Source of the DNA: Cryobacterium algoricola
GTDB lineage: Bacteria; Actinomycetota; Actinomycetes; Actinomycetales; Microbacteriaceae
Direction: 5' to 3'
DNA length: 64,000 nucleotides
NCBI RefSeq assembly: GCF_004402485.1
Contig: NZ_SOFG01000009.1
Location: 78,247-142,246 of the forward strand
In this document: positions 9,560 to 17,179 of the stretch, one piece after another
Numbering within the stretch: position 1 is the first letter of the stretch
Layout: the number at the start of each line of letters is the position of its first letter
The notes under the pieces: model-generated
The model's database searches: none
The model's input: only the letters and a program-made list of their open reading frames with translations
Told to the model about the DNA's origin: nothing
Program-made: the position numbers and the translations under genes

Positions 9560-9985
9560 ATGGACCCTGACCAAGTCGAGGGCGGTCGTCGACTCAGATT
9601 CGGGGCACGGGAAGGCATTCACACCATGGGCGGGAAGAGACTCGTCGAAGCAGACCCTGCAGCATTCGCTGCACTCCTGCGCGTGCTCCGCGAATTCAGT
9701 GGAAACACCGCCCAGGCGTTGGAGCAGCAGGCCCGGCAGGCAGTGGTGGTTCGGGAAGTCGGTGGACGGATGATCGATCTCGAGACCACTACCGGCGCCC
9801 AGCAGTGCGACTGCTCCGACGGCCCCTTGCCACCTCGTGCGGCGGTGATTCGGCAGAACGGCGAGCTGGTCGGCGAACTGCTCGTGTGGGTGAAATACGG
9901 CCGGTTGGTGGGGATCGAACAAACGTGGTTCACCGCAGAACCTCCTTCACGCTGGCCGACGGCTGAAGAATTGGTCTTCCAGTGA
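9560..9985 (+). CDS. Hypothetical protein, WFTAEPP C-terminal motif
   Basis: 141 aa from ATG 9560, which has GGGGGA ten bases upstream; ATG 9542 in the same frame would add six residues. The middle is helical (AAFALLRVLREFSGN). The second half looks like a compact beta domain: DGPLPPRAAV, GELVGELLVWVKYGRLVGIEQTWFT, then EPPSRWPTAEELVF. From memory this end resembles small uncharacterised actinobacterial proteins ending in a W/Y-x-T-x-EPP pattern, but I cannot name a function. Base composition is less GC-rich than the neighbours and the gene sits alone inside the comEC-holA insertion, so recent acquisition is likely. Bases 9986-10095 after it hold nothing recognisable. Confidence 0.6.
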   Translation: MDPDQVEGGRRLRFGAREGIHTMGGKRLVEADPAAFAALLRVLREFSGNTAQALEQQARQAVVVREVGGRMIDLETTTGAQQCDCSDGPLPPRAAVIRQNGELVGELLVWVKYGRLVGIEQTWFTAEPPSRWPTAEELVFQ

Positions 9986-10095
9986 TTCGCGCGTCAGCAA
10001 TCCGATTCATACTCCGCATCCCGGCGCTGACGCGATTTCAACTTGGACTGGTGTGTTCGACAACCTTTGAGCCGAATCGTGGCCGACCGGGTCGG

Positions 10096-11001
10096 TCATC
10101 GGCGAAGTCCCGCGGCATCGAGAGCTGCCGCGACGGCCGCGCGGCCGTCAGGGTCGAGACCACGGACTGGTCTGGGCAGAATCCCGGGTCCGACGATGCC
10201 GAGGTCTTCGGCCACCGCTGCGGTCACCCGGTAGCTGCCGTGGCTGGCGAACAGCGCCCAGAGCGGGGCAAATCGGTCAGCACGGGCGCGCGCGAGTTCG
10301 GCGTCTCCCCGGTGCGCGGCGTGGGCGATTTCGACGAACTCGTGGGGGAACACCCCGGCCAGAACGCTGTACCACGCGTCGCAGCCGGCCAGCATTCCGG
10401 TCACCCCCGAACCGTCGCCGCTGATGCCGATGGTGACCCGCTCAGGAATGAGCGCACGCAGTCGGTCGACGCGGGCAGTCGCTGTGGCGAGGTCCGCGGA
10501 AACACCCGGGATCTTGATGGAGGCGACCGCTGGAAGCTGGGCGATGCGGCCATGCAACTCATCGGAGAACGCGAAGTGTGTGGTCACGGGATTGTCGTAC
10601 ACCACCAACGGGACGGATAGGCTCGCGGCGACCTCGGCATAGAGGCGGTAGACCTCATCATCGGAGAGTGGTTGATAGGCCAGCGGGGCCAGCAGCACCC
10701 CTGACGCACCGGCGTTCTGTGCATCCTCAACGTTAGCGAGGACGTCGCGAGTGCGCAGCGCGCCCACACCGATGATGACCGGCACGGCCTGCGCGCTGTC
10801 CACGGCCAGCTCGGCGATGCGGGCGCGTTCGGGGCGGGACAGATAGGCGTAGCTTCCCGTCGATCCGAGCGCCCCGATGGAGTCGACGCCGGCAGAAGCA
10901 AGGGAGGCGACCAGCGCCGAGTATGACGCTTCGTCCAGCATCTCGTCAGTGAGCGGGGTCAACGGGAACGCGCTCAGACCGGAGAACAGGGTCGGGGACA
11001 T
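10096..11001 (-). CDS. Dihydrodipicolinate synthase/N-acetylneuraminate lyase family protein
   Basis: 301 aa TIM-barrel class I aldolase. The Schiff-base lysine is Lys163 in SIKIPG, and the conserved Tyr135 is in VVYDNP. The phosphate/carboxylate loop near residue 46 reads GSTGS rather than the GTTGE of true DapA, so a housekeeping lysine-biosynthesis role is unlikely. A keto-acid or sugar-acid aldolase/dehydratase is more probable. AAAGGA precedes the ATG at a normal distance. The gene lies 22 bases after an EamA exporter on the same strand, and both are probably controlled by the divergent MocR regulator. The substrate cannot be told from sequence. Confidence 0.85.
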   Translation of the reverse strand: MSPTLFSGLSAFPLTPLTDEMLDEASYSALVASLASAGVDSIGALGSTGSYAYLSRPERARIAELAVDSAQAVPVIIGVGALRTRDVLANVEDAQNAGASGVLLAPLAYQPLSDDEVYRLYAEVAASLSVPLVVYDNPVTTHFAFSDELHGRIAQLPAVASIKIPGVSADLATATARVDRLRALIPERVTIGISGDGSGVTGMLAGCDAWYSVLAGVFPHEFVEIAHAAHRGDAELARARADRFAPLWALFASHGSYRVTAAVAEDLGIVGPGILPRPVRGLDPDGRAAVAAALDAAGLRR

Positions 11002-11023
11002 GAGGTCCTTTCGTGGAGATGGA

Positions 11024-11953
11024 TCAGGCCGGGGCGATGCGATTCAGGCGGGTGCGCACGGCGATACCGGCGCAGAGGATCACGGCGAGGCCGCCGAGGA
11101 TCGTCGACCAGGCCAGCTCCTCGTGCAGAATGAGTGCGGCCCACAGGATGCTGAGCACGGGTTGCACCAGTTGCACCTGGCTGACCTGCGCCATCGGTCC
11201 GATTGCGAGTCCGCGATACCAGGCGAAAAAGCCGAAGAACATGCTCACCAGCGCAAGGTAGCCGAACGCAGCCCACTCGACCGGTGTTCCGGACAGGGGC
11301 TGCTGCACCCACGCAACTGCGGTCAGCGCGATCATCAGCGGCGCGGCGACGACGAGCGCCCAGGAGACTGTTTGCCAGGATCCGATTTCGCGGGCCAGCA
11401 GACCGCCTTCGGCGTATCCGATCGCGGCGGCGATCACGGCCCCGAACAAGAGCACGTCCGCGAGAGTGAGGTGTCCGAATCCGCCACCCTGCACTGAGGC
11501 GAATACGATCGCTGCGACCGCGCCGACGATTGCCATGGCCCAAAACGTCAGCGGGGGACGCTCGTGGCCGCGGATCACGGCCATGACAGCGGTCGCGGCC
11601 GGAAGCACCGCGATCACCACGGCACCGTGACTCGCGGGAGCGGTCGTCAGCGCATATGACGTGAGGAGCGGGAAGCCCACGACGACCCCGCCGGCCACAA
11701 CGGCCAGGCGAACCCAGTGCATTCCGCGGGGGAGCCGTTGCCTGGTCAGCGCCAGCGCCGCGGCGGCGAGCAGAGCGGCGATGACGGCGCGTCCGGAGCC
11801 GATGAAGAGCGGGGAGAGCCCGCCGACAGCCACCCGGGTGAAGGGAACCGTGAACGAGAATGCCAGCACGCCGATCAGGCCCCACATCAACCCGGACGGG
11901 GAAGGGGATATCGCTGGCCGACGAAAGACGATAGCGCTACTCTTGCTTTTCAT
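11024..11953 (-). CDS. EamA/DMT-family transporter
   Basis: 309 aa with about ten predicted membrane helices in two EamA repeats. The first starts at LMWGLIGVLAFSFTVPF and the second near LADVLLFGAVIAAAIGYAEG. The family exports amino acids and other small metabolites. The open frame extends upstream through the MocR gene, but ATG 11953 is the sensible start: it precedes the first helix by about 20 residues. Its CAT overlaps the MocR ATG on the other strand, leaving no spacer between the genes. A TATCGT hexamer five bases upstream suggests a leaderless message. Probably co-transcribed with the aldolase gene downstream. Confidence 0.82.
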   Translation of the reverse strand: MKSKSSAIVFRRPAISPSPSGLMWGLIGVLAFSFTVPFTRVAVGGLSPLFIGSGRAVIAALLAAAALALTRQRLPRGMHWVRLAVVAGGVVVGFPLLTSYALTTAPASHGAVVIAVLPAATAVMAVIRGHERPPLTFWAMAIVGAVAAIVFASVQGGGFGHLTLADVLLFGAVIAAAIGYAEGGLLAREIGSWQTVSWALVVAAPLMIALTAVAWVQQPLSGTPVEWAAFGYLALVSMFFGFFAWYRGLAIGPMAQVSQVQLVQPVLSILWAALILHEELAWSTILGGLAVILCAGIAVRTRLNRIAPA

Positions 11954-11966
11954 GGGCAACGATAGC
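11928..11966. promoter_or_regulatory. Candidate MocR operator: paired direct repeats around the shared start
   Basis: ACGATAGC occurs at 11928-11935 and 11959-11966, 31 bases apart (about three helical turns), flanking the overlapping starts. The right copy overlaps the EamA -10 (TATCGT on minus); the left lies just before the MocR -10 (TACTCT, 11938-11943). MocR-type regulators commonly bind paired direct repeats. Confidence 0.45.
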
Positions 11967-13361
11967 AGCAATCGAATTGTCGAGGAACTTCGTCGGTGGA
12001 TCGCGGGCGCGCTGCCCGGCGCCCGGCTGCCGTCGACCAGGGAGCTCGTCGCCCGGCATGCGGCCAGCCCGGTGACCGTCCAGGCGGCCTTGCGCACCCT
12101 CACTGCCCAGGGGCTCATCGACAGCAGGCCGGGGGTGGGAACGTTCGTGCGCGCAGTGCGGACGGCGCGACCCCTGGACTTCGACTGGCAGACCGCGGCC
12201 CTGCGAGTACCGCACACGCGCATCCCGACAGGTCCCGCAGCGATGCGCCCGGCGCCCCCGGACGCGATCGCCCTGCACGCGGGCTACCCGGACGGGGAGC
12301 TGCTGCCGGAACGGCTCGTCCGCGCAGCACTGACGCGCGCCGCACGCGGCAGCACCGCGATCTCCCGCGCCCCCGTCGCCGGGCTCCCGGACCTGCAAGC
12401 GTGGTTCGCTGCCGAGATCACCACCGCGGTCCCGGTCGGAATTACTCCACCGACGGCCAACGACGTGATCGTGCTGCCCGGCAGCCAGAGCGGGCTGAGT
12501 TCCGTGTTTCGCGCCCTCGTCGGCTCCGATCACGCACTCCTGGTCGAGTCGCCGAGCTACTGGGGCGCGTTCCTCGCCGCCGCCCAGGCCGGCGTGCGCG
12601 TCGTCCCGGTCCCCTCCGGCCCGACGGGGCCGGATCCCGATGACCTCGCTCGCGCCTTCCAGGAGACCGGCGCGCGCGCGTTCTACGCCCAACCGAACTA
12701 TGCCAACCCAACCGGCGCACAGTGGAGTCGCGAACGAGCGCGACGCATCCTCGACGTGGTCAGGGCCAACGGTGCGTTCCTCATCGAGGACGACTGGGCC
12801 CACGACTTCGGCATCATCACCGATCCTCTCCCGGTGGCCGGTCTGGACGACGCCGGACACGTGGTCTATCTCCGCACCTTGACCAAGAGCGTGTCCCCGG
12901 CCATCCGGATAGCCGCCGTGATCGCACGCGGCCCGGCTCGGGAACGCATCATCGCGGATCGCGGAGCCGCGTCGATGTACGTCAGCGGTGTGCTGCAGGC
13001 CGCCGCGCTGGACGTCGTCACCCAACCTGGCTGGCACACCCACCTGCGCGGCCTGCGCCAGCAGCTCCGCGCCCGCCGAGACCTCCTGATCGACAGCATG
13101 ACCGAGCACGCCCCGACCGCCTACCTCACCGGCGTTCCCTCCGGCGGGTTGAATCTCTGGTACCGGCTGCCCGACGCCAGCGACCTGTCCGCATTCGTTC
13201 GTGAATGCGAGGAGCGCGGTGTGCTCGTCGCCCCCGGCACCGAATGGTTCCCCGCGGAATCCGCCGGCCACTTCATCCGACTCAACTACTCCGGTGTGAA
13301 TCCAGGTGCTTTCCCTGAAGCCGCGCGCATCATGGGGGGCGTGCTCCGCCGGGCGGTGTGA
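11952..13361 (+). CDS. MocR/GntR-type regulator with aminotransferase domain
   Basis: 469 aa. The N-terminal 70 residues are a GntR winged helix (LPSTRELVARHAASPVTVQAALR, then a G-x-G-TFVR wing). The rest is a fold-type I aminotransferase domain with ESPSYWG, QPNYANPTG and the PLP-lysine motif LTKS (Lys312). Such proteins sense PLP or an amino-compound and control a divergent gene, often also themselves. The frame is open upstream to 11661, but ATG 11952 fits the domain start. It shares the tetranucleotide CATG with the EamA start on the other strand. The likely targets are the EamA exporter and aldolase genes. DNA-binding sites are proposed at 11928-11966. Confidence 0.88.
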   Translation: MGNDSSNRIVEELRRWIAGALPGARLPSTRELVARHAASPVTVQAALRTLTAQGLIDSRPGVGTFVRAVRTARPLDFDWQTAALRVPHTRIPTGPAAMRPAPPDAIALHAGYPDGELLPERLVRAALTRAARGSTAISRAPVAGLPDLQAWFAAEITTAVPVGITPPTANDVIVLPGSQSGLSSVFRALVGSDHALLVESPSYWGAFLAAAQAGVRVVPVPSGPTGPDPDDLARAFQETGARAFYAQPNYANPTGAQWSRERARRILDVVRANGAFLIEDDWAHDFGIITDPLPVAGLDDAGHVVYLRTLTKSVSPAIRIAAVIARGPARERIIADRGAASMYVSGVLQAAALDVVTQPGWHTHLRGLRQQLRARRDLLIDSMTEHAPTAYLTGVPSGGLNLWYRLPDASDLSAFVRECEERGVLVAPGTEWFPAESAGHFIRLNYSGVNPGAFPEAARIMGGVLRRAV

Positions 13362-13405
13362 AGGGCCGGCTGCCGGCCGACGGGAGAACTGTCCCCGGTG
13401 CCGGT

Positions 13406-13411
13406 TAGGCT
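13406..13411 (+). promoter_or_regulatory. Candidate -10 of holA
   Basis: TAGGCT within GGTTAGGCTGG, 46 bases before the holA GTG. Unlike many neighbours, this transcript would have a leader with a normal Shine-Dalgarno sequence. Confidence 0.4.
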
Positions 13412-13457
13412 GGAAACCCTGAGCCCGCCCCTGAGCAGGCCCGGGGAGAGGACTCGC

Positions 13458-14495
13458 GTGGCCGTCCGCAGCGCAGCACCCGCCAAGACCGCGCGCGCCG
13501 GCAAGGCCGTCGCGATCCCGCAACTCGCCTGGCACGAGGTCCGGCCCGCCCCGATCGTGCTGGTCTCAGGAACCGAGACCTTCCTCGCCGAACGGGCCAT
13601 CCGGCAGCTGCGTGACTTCCTCAAGCTCGAGGACCCGAGCCTCGAGATCAGCGATGTGCTCGCAGACAGCTACGCGCCCGGTGAACTCCTCACGATGGCG
13701 AGCCCGTCGCTGTTCGGCGAACCGCGTCTGATCCGGGTCGCCAACGTGGAGAAGTGCAGCGACACCTTCCTCGCCGAAGCCCTCGACTATCTCGAGAACC
13801 CCGCGGAGGACACCTACGTCGTGCTCCGCCACGCCGGCGGCGTGCGCGGCAAGAAGCTCCTCGACACCATCCGGTCCGGCCTCGGCGGCGGCATCGAGAT
13901 CGTCTGCGCCGAACTCAAGAAGGACACCGACCGGCACGACTTCGCGGCCGCCGAGTTCCGCACGGCGGGCAAACGGGTCAGCGGCAGCGCCCTGCGCGCC
14001 CTCGTCGCAGCCTTCTCCGGGGATCTCGCCGAACTCTCCGCAGCCTGCCAGCAGCTCATCGCGGACTCGACCGCCGAGGTCACGGAGGCCACGGTCGACC
14101 GCTACTACGGCGGTCGCGTCGAGGCGAATGCCTTCAAGGTCGCCGACGCCGCGATCGCGGGCAAGTACGGCGACGCCCTCGTCATCCTGCGGCACGCGCT
14201 CACGTCGGGCGCAGACCCGGTACCCGTAGTCGCCGCATTCGCCATGAAGATCCGCACGATGGCCAAGGTCTACGGCGCCCGTGGCGGGTCCGGCCAGCTC
14301 GCCGGCCAGCTCGGCCTGGCGCCCTGGCAGGTCGAACGCGCCCAGCGCGACCTCCGCGGCTGGACGGACGAGGGCCTCGGACGCTGCATCGTCGCCCTCG
14401 CCGAAGCGGATGCCGCGGTCAAGGGCGCCGAACGGGATCCCGTTTTCGCCCTCGAACGCCTGATCGGGGTCATCGCCCGCCGCGGCGAGGACTGA
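13458..14495 (+). CDS. holA: DNA polymerase III subunit delta
   Basis: 345 aa clamp-loader subunit that opens the beta clamp. The N-terminal domain starts at PIVLVSGTETFLAERAIRQL. Next come the middle AAA-like part (SGSALRALVAAFSGDLAELSAACQQL) and the C-terminal collar helices (AFKVADAAIAGKYGDALVILRHAL). The frame is open from 13398, but GTG 13458 is preceded by GGAGAGGA at a good distance and gives the usual length. In related genomes holA directly follows comEC and precedes rpsT. Here foreign-looking blocks lie on both sides. A CTGCCC-rich simple repeat follows the stop (14505-14530). Confidence 0.93.
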   Translation: MAVRSAAPAKTARAGKAVAIPQLAWHEVRPAPIVLVSGTETFLAERAIRQLRDFLKLEDPSLEISDVLADSYAPGELLTMASPSLFGEPRLIRVANVEKCSDTFLAEALDYLENPAEDTYVVLRHAGGVRGKKLLDTIRSGLGGGIEIVCAELKKDTDRHDFAAAEFRTAGKRVSGSALRALVAAFSGDLAELSAACQQLIADSTAEVTEATVDRYYGGRVEANAFKVADAAIAGKYGDALVILRHALTSGADPVPVVAAFAMKIRTMAKVYGARGGSGQLAGQLGLAPWQVERAQRDLRGWTDEGLGRCIVALAEADAAVKGAERDPVFALERLIGVIARRGED

Positions 14496-14553
14496 CCTGC
14501 TGACCTGCCCCTGCCCCTGCCCCTGCCCTCCCGTCACGGTCCCATCCGCAGGG

Positions 14554-14597
14554 TGACACCAAAATCGCTTGACATGACACCACAGTGGTGTCACTCT
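14554..14597 (+). promoter_or_regulatory. RHH-gene promoter with 19-bp palindromic operator
   Basis: A perfect TTGACA -35 lies at 14569-14574 and a CACTCT hexamer at 14592-14597, 17 bases apart; six bases later comes the ATG at 14604. The spacer is filled by the perfect inverted repeat TGACACCAC-A-GTGGTGTCA (14575-14593). A further half-site TGACACCA sits at 14554-14561, 21 bases (two turns) upstream. A repressor bound here would cover the whole promoter. Confidence 0.75.
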
Positions 14598-14603
14598 GGT
14601 GAT

Positions 14604-15092
14604 ATGGAACTCGGACAGTACGTCACCGACCTGCAGCGCCAGTTGGCGGAGACCGCGGCGAACGGCGCGGAGGACACCCGTGCCGTCGCCGAACGGCTCG
14701 CCGCCGGACTCGACGCCGCGACGAGGCTCGTGCTGCTCGACGTGCTTTCGGCCGCGGTCGGCGAGATCACCCGCGACCTCGCACCCGGTTCGGTCGACCT
14801 GCGACTCCGTGGCCGCGAGATCGAGTTCGTGGTCACCCAGCCGAACCCCGAGTCCGACGCCGAGGACCGGCAGCCCGCCGCCGTCGACCTCGACGACACG
14901 AGCACGTCCCGCACGACCCTCCGCCTCCCAGACGCCCTCAAGACCCGGGTGGACGAGGCGGCGGCGGCCGACGGGCTCTCCGTCAACACCTGGCTGGTCC
15001 GCGCGATCGCGGCCGCCCTCCAGCCCCGGCAGCGCCGCTCCGCGCAACGCACGCTCCGCACCGGGGACAACTTCGCGGGCTGGGCGCGCTGA
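14604..15092 (+). CDS. Ribbon-helix-helix protein, probable autorepressor of the cassette
   Basis: 162 aa. The last 60 residues contain a CopG/Arc/HicB-antitoxin-like ribbon-helix-helix: beta strand TTLRLPDALKTRVDEAAAADG then SVNTWLVRAIAAAL. The N-terminal half is helical with a DLRLRGREIEFVV strand and probably dimerises or senses the cue. No toxin gene lies next to it, so a regulatory role fits better than a toxin-antitoxin role. Its promoter carries a palindromic operator between -35 and -10, which suggests autoregulation. The same transcript probably includes the DUF4097 gene and the two ABC genes. The start follows CACTCT by six bases. Confidence 0.78.
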   Translation: MELGQYVTDLQRQLAETAANGAEDTRAVAERLAAGLDAATRLVLLDVLSAAVGEITRDLAPGSVDLRLRGREIEFVVTQPNPESDAEDRQPAAVDLDDTSTSRTTLRLPDALKTRVDEAAAADGLSVNTWLVRAIAAALQPRQRRSAQRTLRTGDNFAGWAR

Positions 15093-15220
15093 CCGACCCG
15101 GCCCCCGGCATCCACCAGTACTACCCCGCCACGCCAGACACGCGCGAGACACAGGCACAGGCACACGCACCAGACACGCACACCGGTCACACTCCAGCCC
15201 ACAGAAAGGGACGCGCCAGC

Positions 15221-16066
15221 ATGCCCGCTTACAGTACCCCCGGTCCCATCGACCTCGCCATCAACCTGCCCGTCGGCATCGTCGAGGTGCTCGCCGGCGA
15301 CCGCACCGACACGATCGTGACGGTGTCGCCCACCAACCCTGCGAAGGCCGTCGACCGCAGGGGAGCGGAGGAGACCCGGGTCGAGTTCGACGGCAACCGG
15401 CTGACCCTGACCGGGCCGAAGCCGCGATTCAACCTGATCGGCCCGACCGAGTCCGTCGACGTGAAGGTCGAGCTGCCCACCGGGTCACGGCTGACCGTCG
15501 AGATCAGCGTCGGCGGGGTGCGCACCGTCGGCCGGCTCGGCGCGACCCGCATCAAGGCGTCGACCGGCGCCGTGAACCTCGATGCGACGGGCGACCTGTG
15601 GCTCCGCGCCTCCCACGGCAATGCGGCAGTGACCAGTGCAGACGGCGGAATCGACATCACGGCGGACCACGGTCAGATCCGGATCGGCACCGTCACCGGT
15701 GACGCCGTCCTCAAGGCGTCGCACGGCAGCATCCTGATCGGTGAAGCCGGCGGCGACCTCGAAGCCAAGCTCTCCTACGGCGACCTCGACATCACCACGG
15801 CCCTCGCCTCGGTCTCGGCGAAGACCGCATACGGCAGCATCCACCTGCACGAGGTGTCGAGCGGTTCCGTCCAGCTCGAGAGCGGCTTCGGCCAGGTGAC
15901 CGTCGGCGTCCGGCCGGGCATCCCCGCCTGGCTCGACCTCGCCACGAAGGAAGGGCGAGTGCGCAATGACCTGGCCGGCGACCGGGCTCCCGACTCAGCG
16001 GAGCACACCGTCTCGGTCCGTGCACGCACCCGTTTCGGCGACATCGCCGTCGAACGCGCCCACTGA
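15221..16066 (+). CDS. DUF4097-type beta-repeat protein
   Basis: 281 aa with no signal peptide and no membrane helix. It is made of short beta repeats of the form GDxxLKASHGSIxIGEAGGDLEAKLSYGDLxI, the pattern of DUF4097 (a putative adhesin-like beta-solenoid often found beside regulators and ABC exporters). GAAAGGGA precedes the ATG. It lies between the RHH regulator (128 bases upstream) and an ABC-2 exporter. DUF4097 proteins have no established biochemical function; in this context it may be a sensing or scaffold component of the exporter module. Confidence 0.8.
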   Translation: MPAYSTPGPIDLAINLPVGIVEVLAGDRTDTIVTVSPTNPAKAVDRRGAEETRVEFDGNRLTLTGPKPRFNLIGPTESVDVKVELPTGSRLTVEISVGGVRTVGRLGATRIKASTGAVNLDATGDLWLRASHGNAAVTSADGGIDITADHGQIRIGTVTGDAVLKASHGSILIGEAGGDLEAKLSYGDLDITTALASVSAKTAYGSIHLHEVSSGSVQLESGFGQVTVGVRPGIPAWLDLATKEGRVRNDLAGDRAPDSAEHTVSVRARTRFGDIAVERAH

Positions 16067-16087
16067 CCGGGTGAAGCGCAGTCACTG

Positions 16088-16172
16088 AACAACCGAAACA
16101 GCAGAGCAACCGAAACAGCAGGGCAGCCAAAACAGCACGGCAACCGAAACAGCAGAGCAACCAACCAGTAGA
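16088..16172 (+). repeat. Five tandem 17-bp repeats between the DUF4097 and ABC ATPase genes
   Basis: Units 16088-16104, 16105-16121, 16122-16138, 16139-16155 and 16156-16172 follow the consensus AGCAACCGAAACAGCAG; the last is degenerate. The array fills almost the whole gap and ends about 14 bases before the ATPase start codon, just before GAAGGGA. It is A-rich and unstructured compared with the flanks. Confidence 0.9.
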
Positions 16173-16186
16173 AGGGAACGACAGAC

Positions 16187-17179
16187 ATGACCAGACCGGC
16201 GATCGACGTCCAGGGGCTCCGCAAGGCCTATGGCGGAAAGACCGTGCTCGACCGGGTCGACCTCAGCGTCGAGGCGGGCACCGTGACGGCGCTGCTCGGC
16301 CCGAACGGCGCGGGCAAGACCACGACCGTGCACATCCTGTCCACGCTCGTGCGACCCGACGGCGGGACCGCCGTCGTCAACGGATGCGACGTGGTGCGCG
16401 ACCACGACGGCGTCCGCGCCTCAATCGGCCTCACCGGCCAGTTCTCGGCCGTCGACGGCCTGCTCACCGGCGAGGAGAACCTCCGCCTGATGGCGAGGCT
16501 GCGGCACCTCGGACCGAAGCGCGGGGCTCAGCGGGTGGCGGAACTCCTCGAACGGTTCGACCTCGTCGAATCCGCCCGGAAGCCGCTCGCCACATACTCC
16601 GGAGGGATGCGTCGCCGCCTCGACCTCGCCATGACGCTCGTCGCGGCGCCGAGCGTGCTCTTCCTCGACGAACCGACCTCCGGCCTGGACCCGCGCAGCC
16701 GCCACACGATGTGGGACATCGTGCGCGACCTTGTGACGGACGGCACGACGGTGCTGCTCACGACCCAGCACCTCGACGAGGCCGATGAACTCGCCGACCG
16801 CATCGCCGTGCTCGACGGCGGCCGGATCGTAGCGAACGGCACTCCGGACGAGCTCAAGCGCCTCGTCCCCGGCGGGCACATCCGGCTGCGATTCACGGAT
16901 GCCGCGGCGCTCGACGCCGCCGCCCGACTGCTCGGCGACTCCGCTCGCGATGAGGCGGGGCTCGCACTCACCGTGCCGGGCGACGGCACGGTCGGCGCGC
17001 TGCGCGGCATCCTGGACCGCCTCGACAACGCGGGCGTCGAGATGGAGGACCTGAGCATCCACACGCCCGATCTCGACGACGTCTTCTTCGCCCTCACCAC
17101 GACCACCACGACCCGGCCCGGCCCGGCCGGCCCTGCCGGTGCGGCCGGGACGGCACGAACGAAGGGAACAGAGTCATGA
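16187..17179 (+). CDS. ABC exporter ATPase, DrrA-like
   Basis: 330 aa. Walker A is GPNGAGKT (residues 38-45), the signature is YSGGMRRRLDLAM, and Walker B is VLFLDEP (Asp161-Glu162), followed by the H-loop in TTQHLDEADELADR. The C-terminal extension after the nucleotide-binding domain is typical of DrrA/CcmA-type ATPases for drugs, lipids or polyketides. It ends in a Thr-rich then Pro/Gly/Ala-rich tail. GAAGGGA precedes the ATG. The stop overlaps the permease ATG (ATGA), so the two are translationally coupled. Confidence 0.92.
   Translation: MTRPAIDVQGLRKAYGGKTVLDRVDLSVEAGTVTALLGPNGAGKTTTVHILSTLVRPDGGTAVVNGCDVVRDHDGVRASIGLTGQFSAVDGLLTGEENLRLMARLRHLGPKRGAQRVAELLERFDLVESARKPLATYSGGMRRRLDLAMTLVAAPSVLFLDEPTSGLDPRSRHTMWDIVRDLVTDGTTVLLTTQHLDEADELADRIAVLDGGRIVANGTPDELKRLVPGGHIRLRFTDAAALDAAARLLGDSARDEAGLALTVPGDGTVGALRGILDRLDNAGVEMEDLSIHTPDLDDVFFALTTTTTTRPGPAGPAGAAGTARTKGTES

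Noticed and set aside
9182-9922. 246-aa minus-strand frame in the comEC-holA insertion
   Set aside because: No recognisable motif and it overlaps the more protein-like plus-strand frame and the comEC remnant.
10096-11001. Calling the aldolase gene dapA
   Set aside because: The GSTGS loop and the exporter/MocR context do not fit the lysine-pathway enzyme.
14505-14530. CTGCCC-rich repeat after holA
   Set aside because: A short simple repeat of the kind expected in GC-rich non-coding DNA; no structure or function supported.
14604-15092. Calling the RHH gene an antitoxin of a toxin-antitoxin pair
   Set aside because: No small toxin gene is adjacent; the neighbours are DUF4097 and an ABC exporter.
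16088-16172. CRISPR array
   Set aside because: The 17-bp units are contiguous with no spacers and no cas genes lie nearby. No CRISPR was seen in the window.
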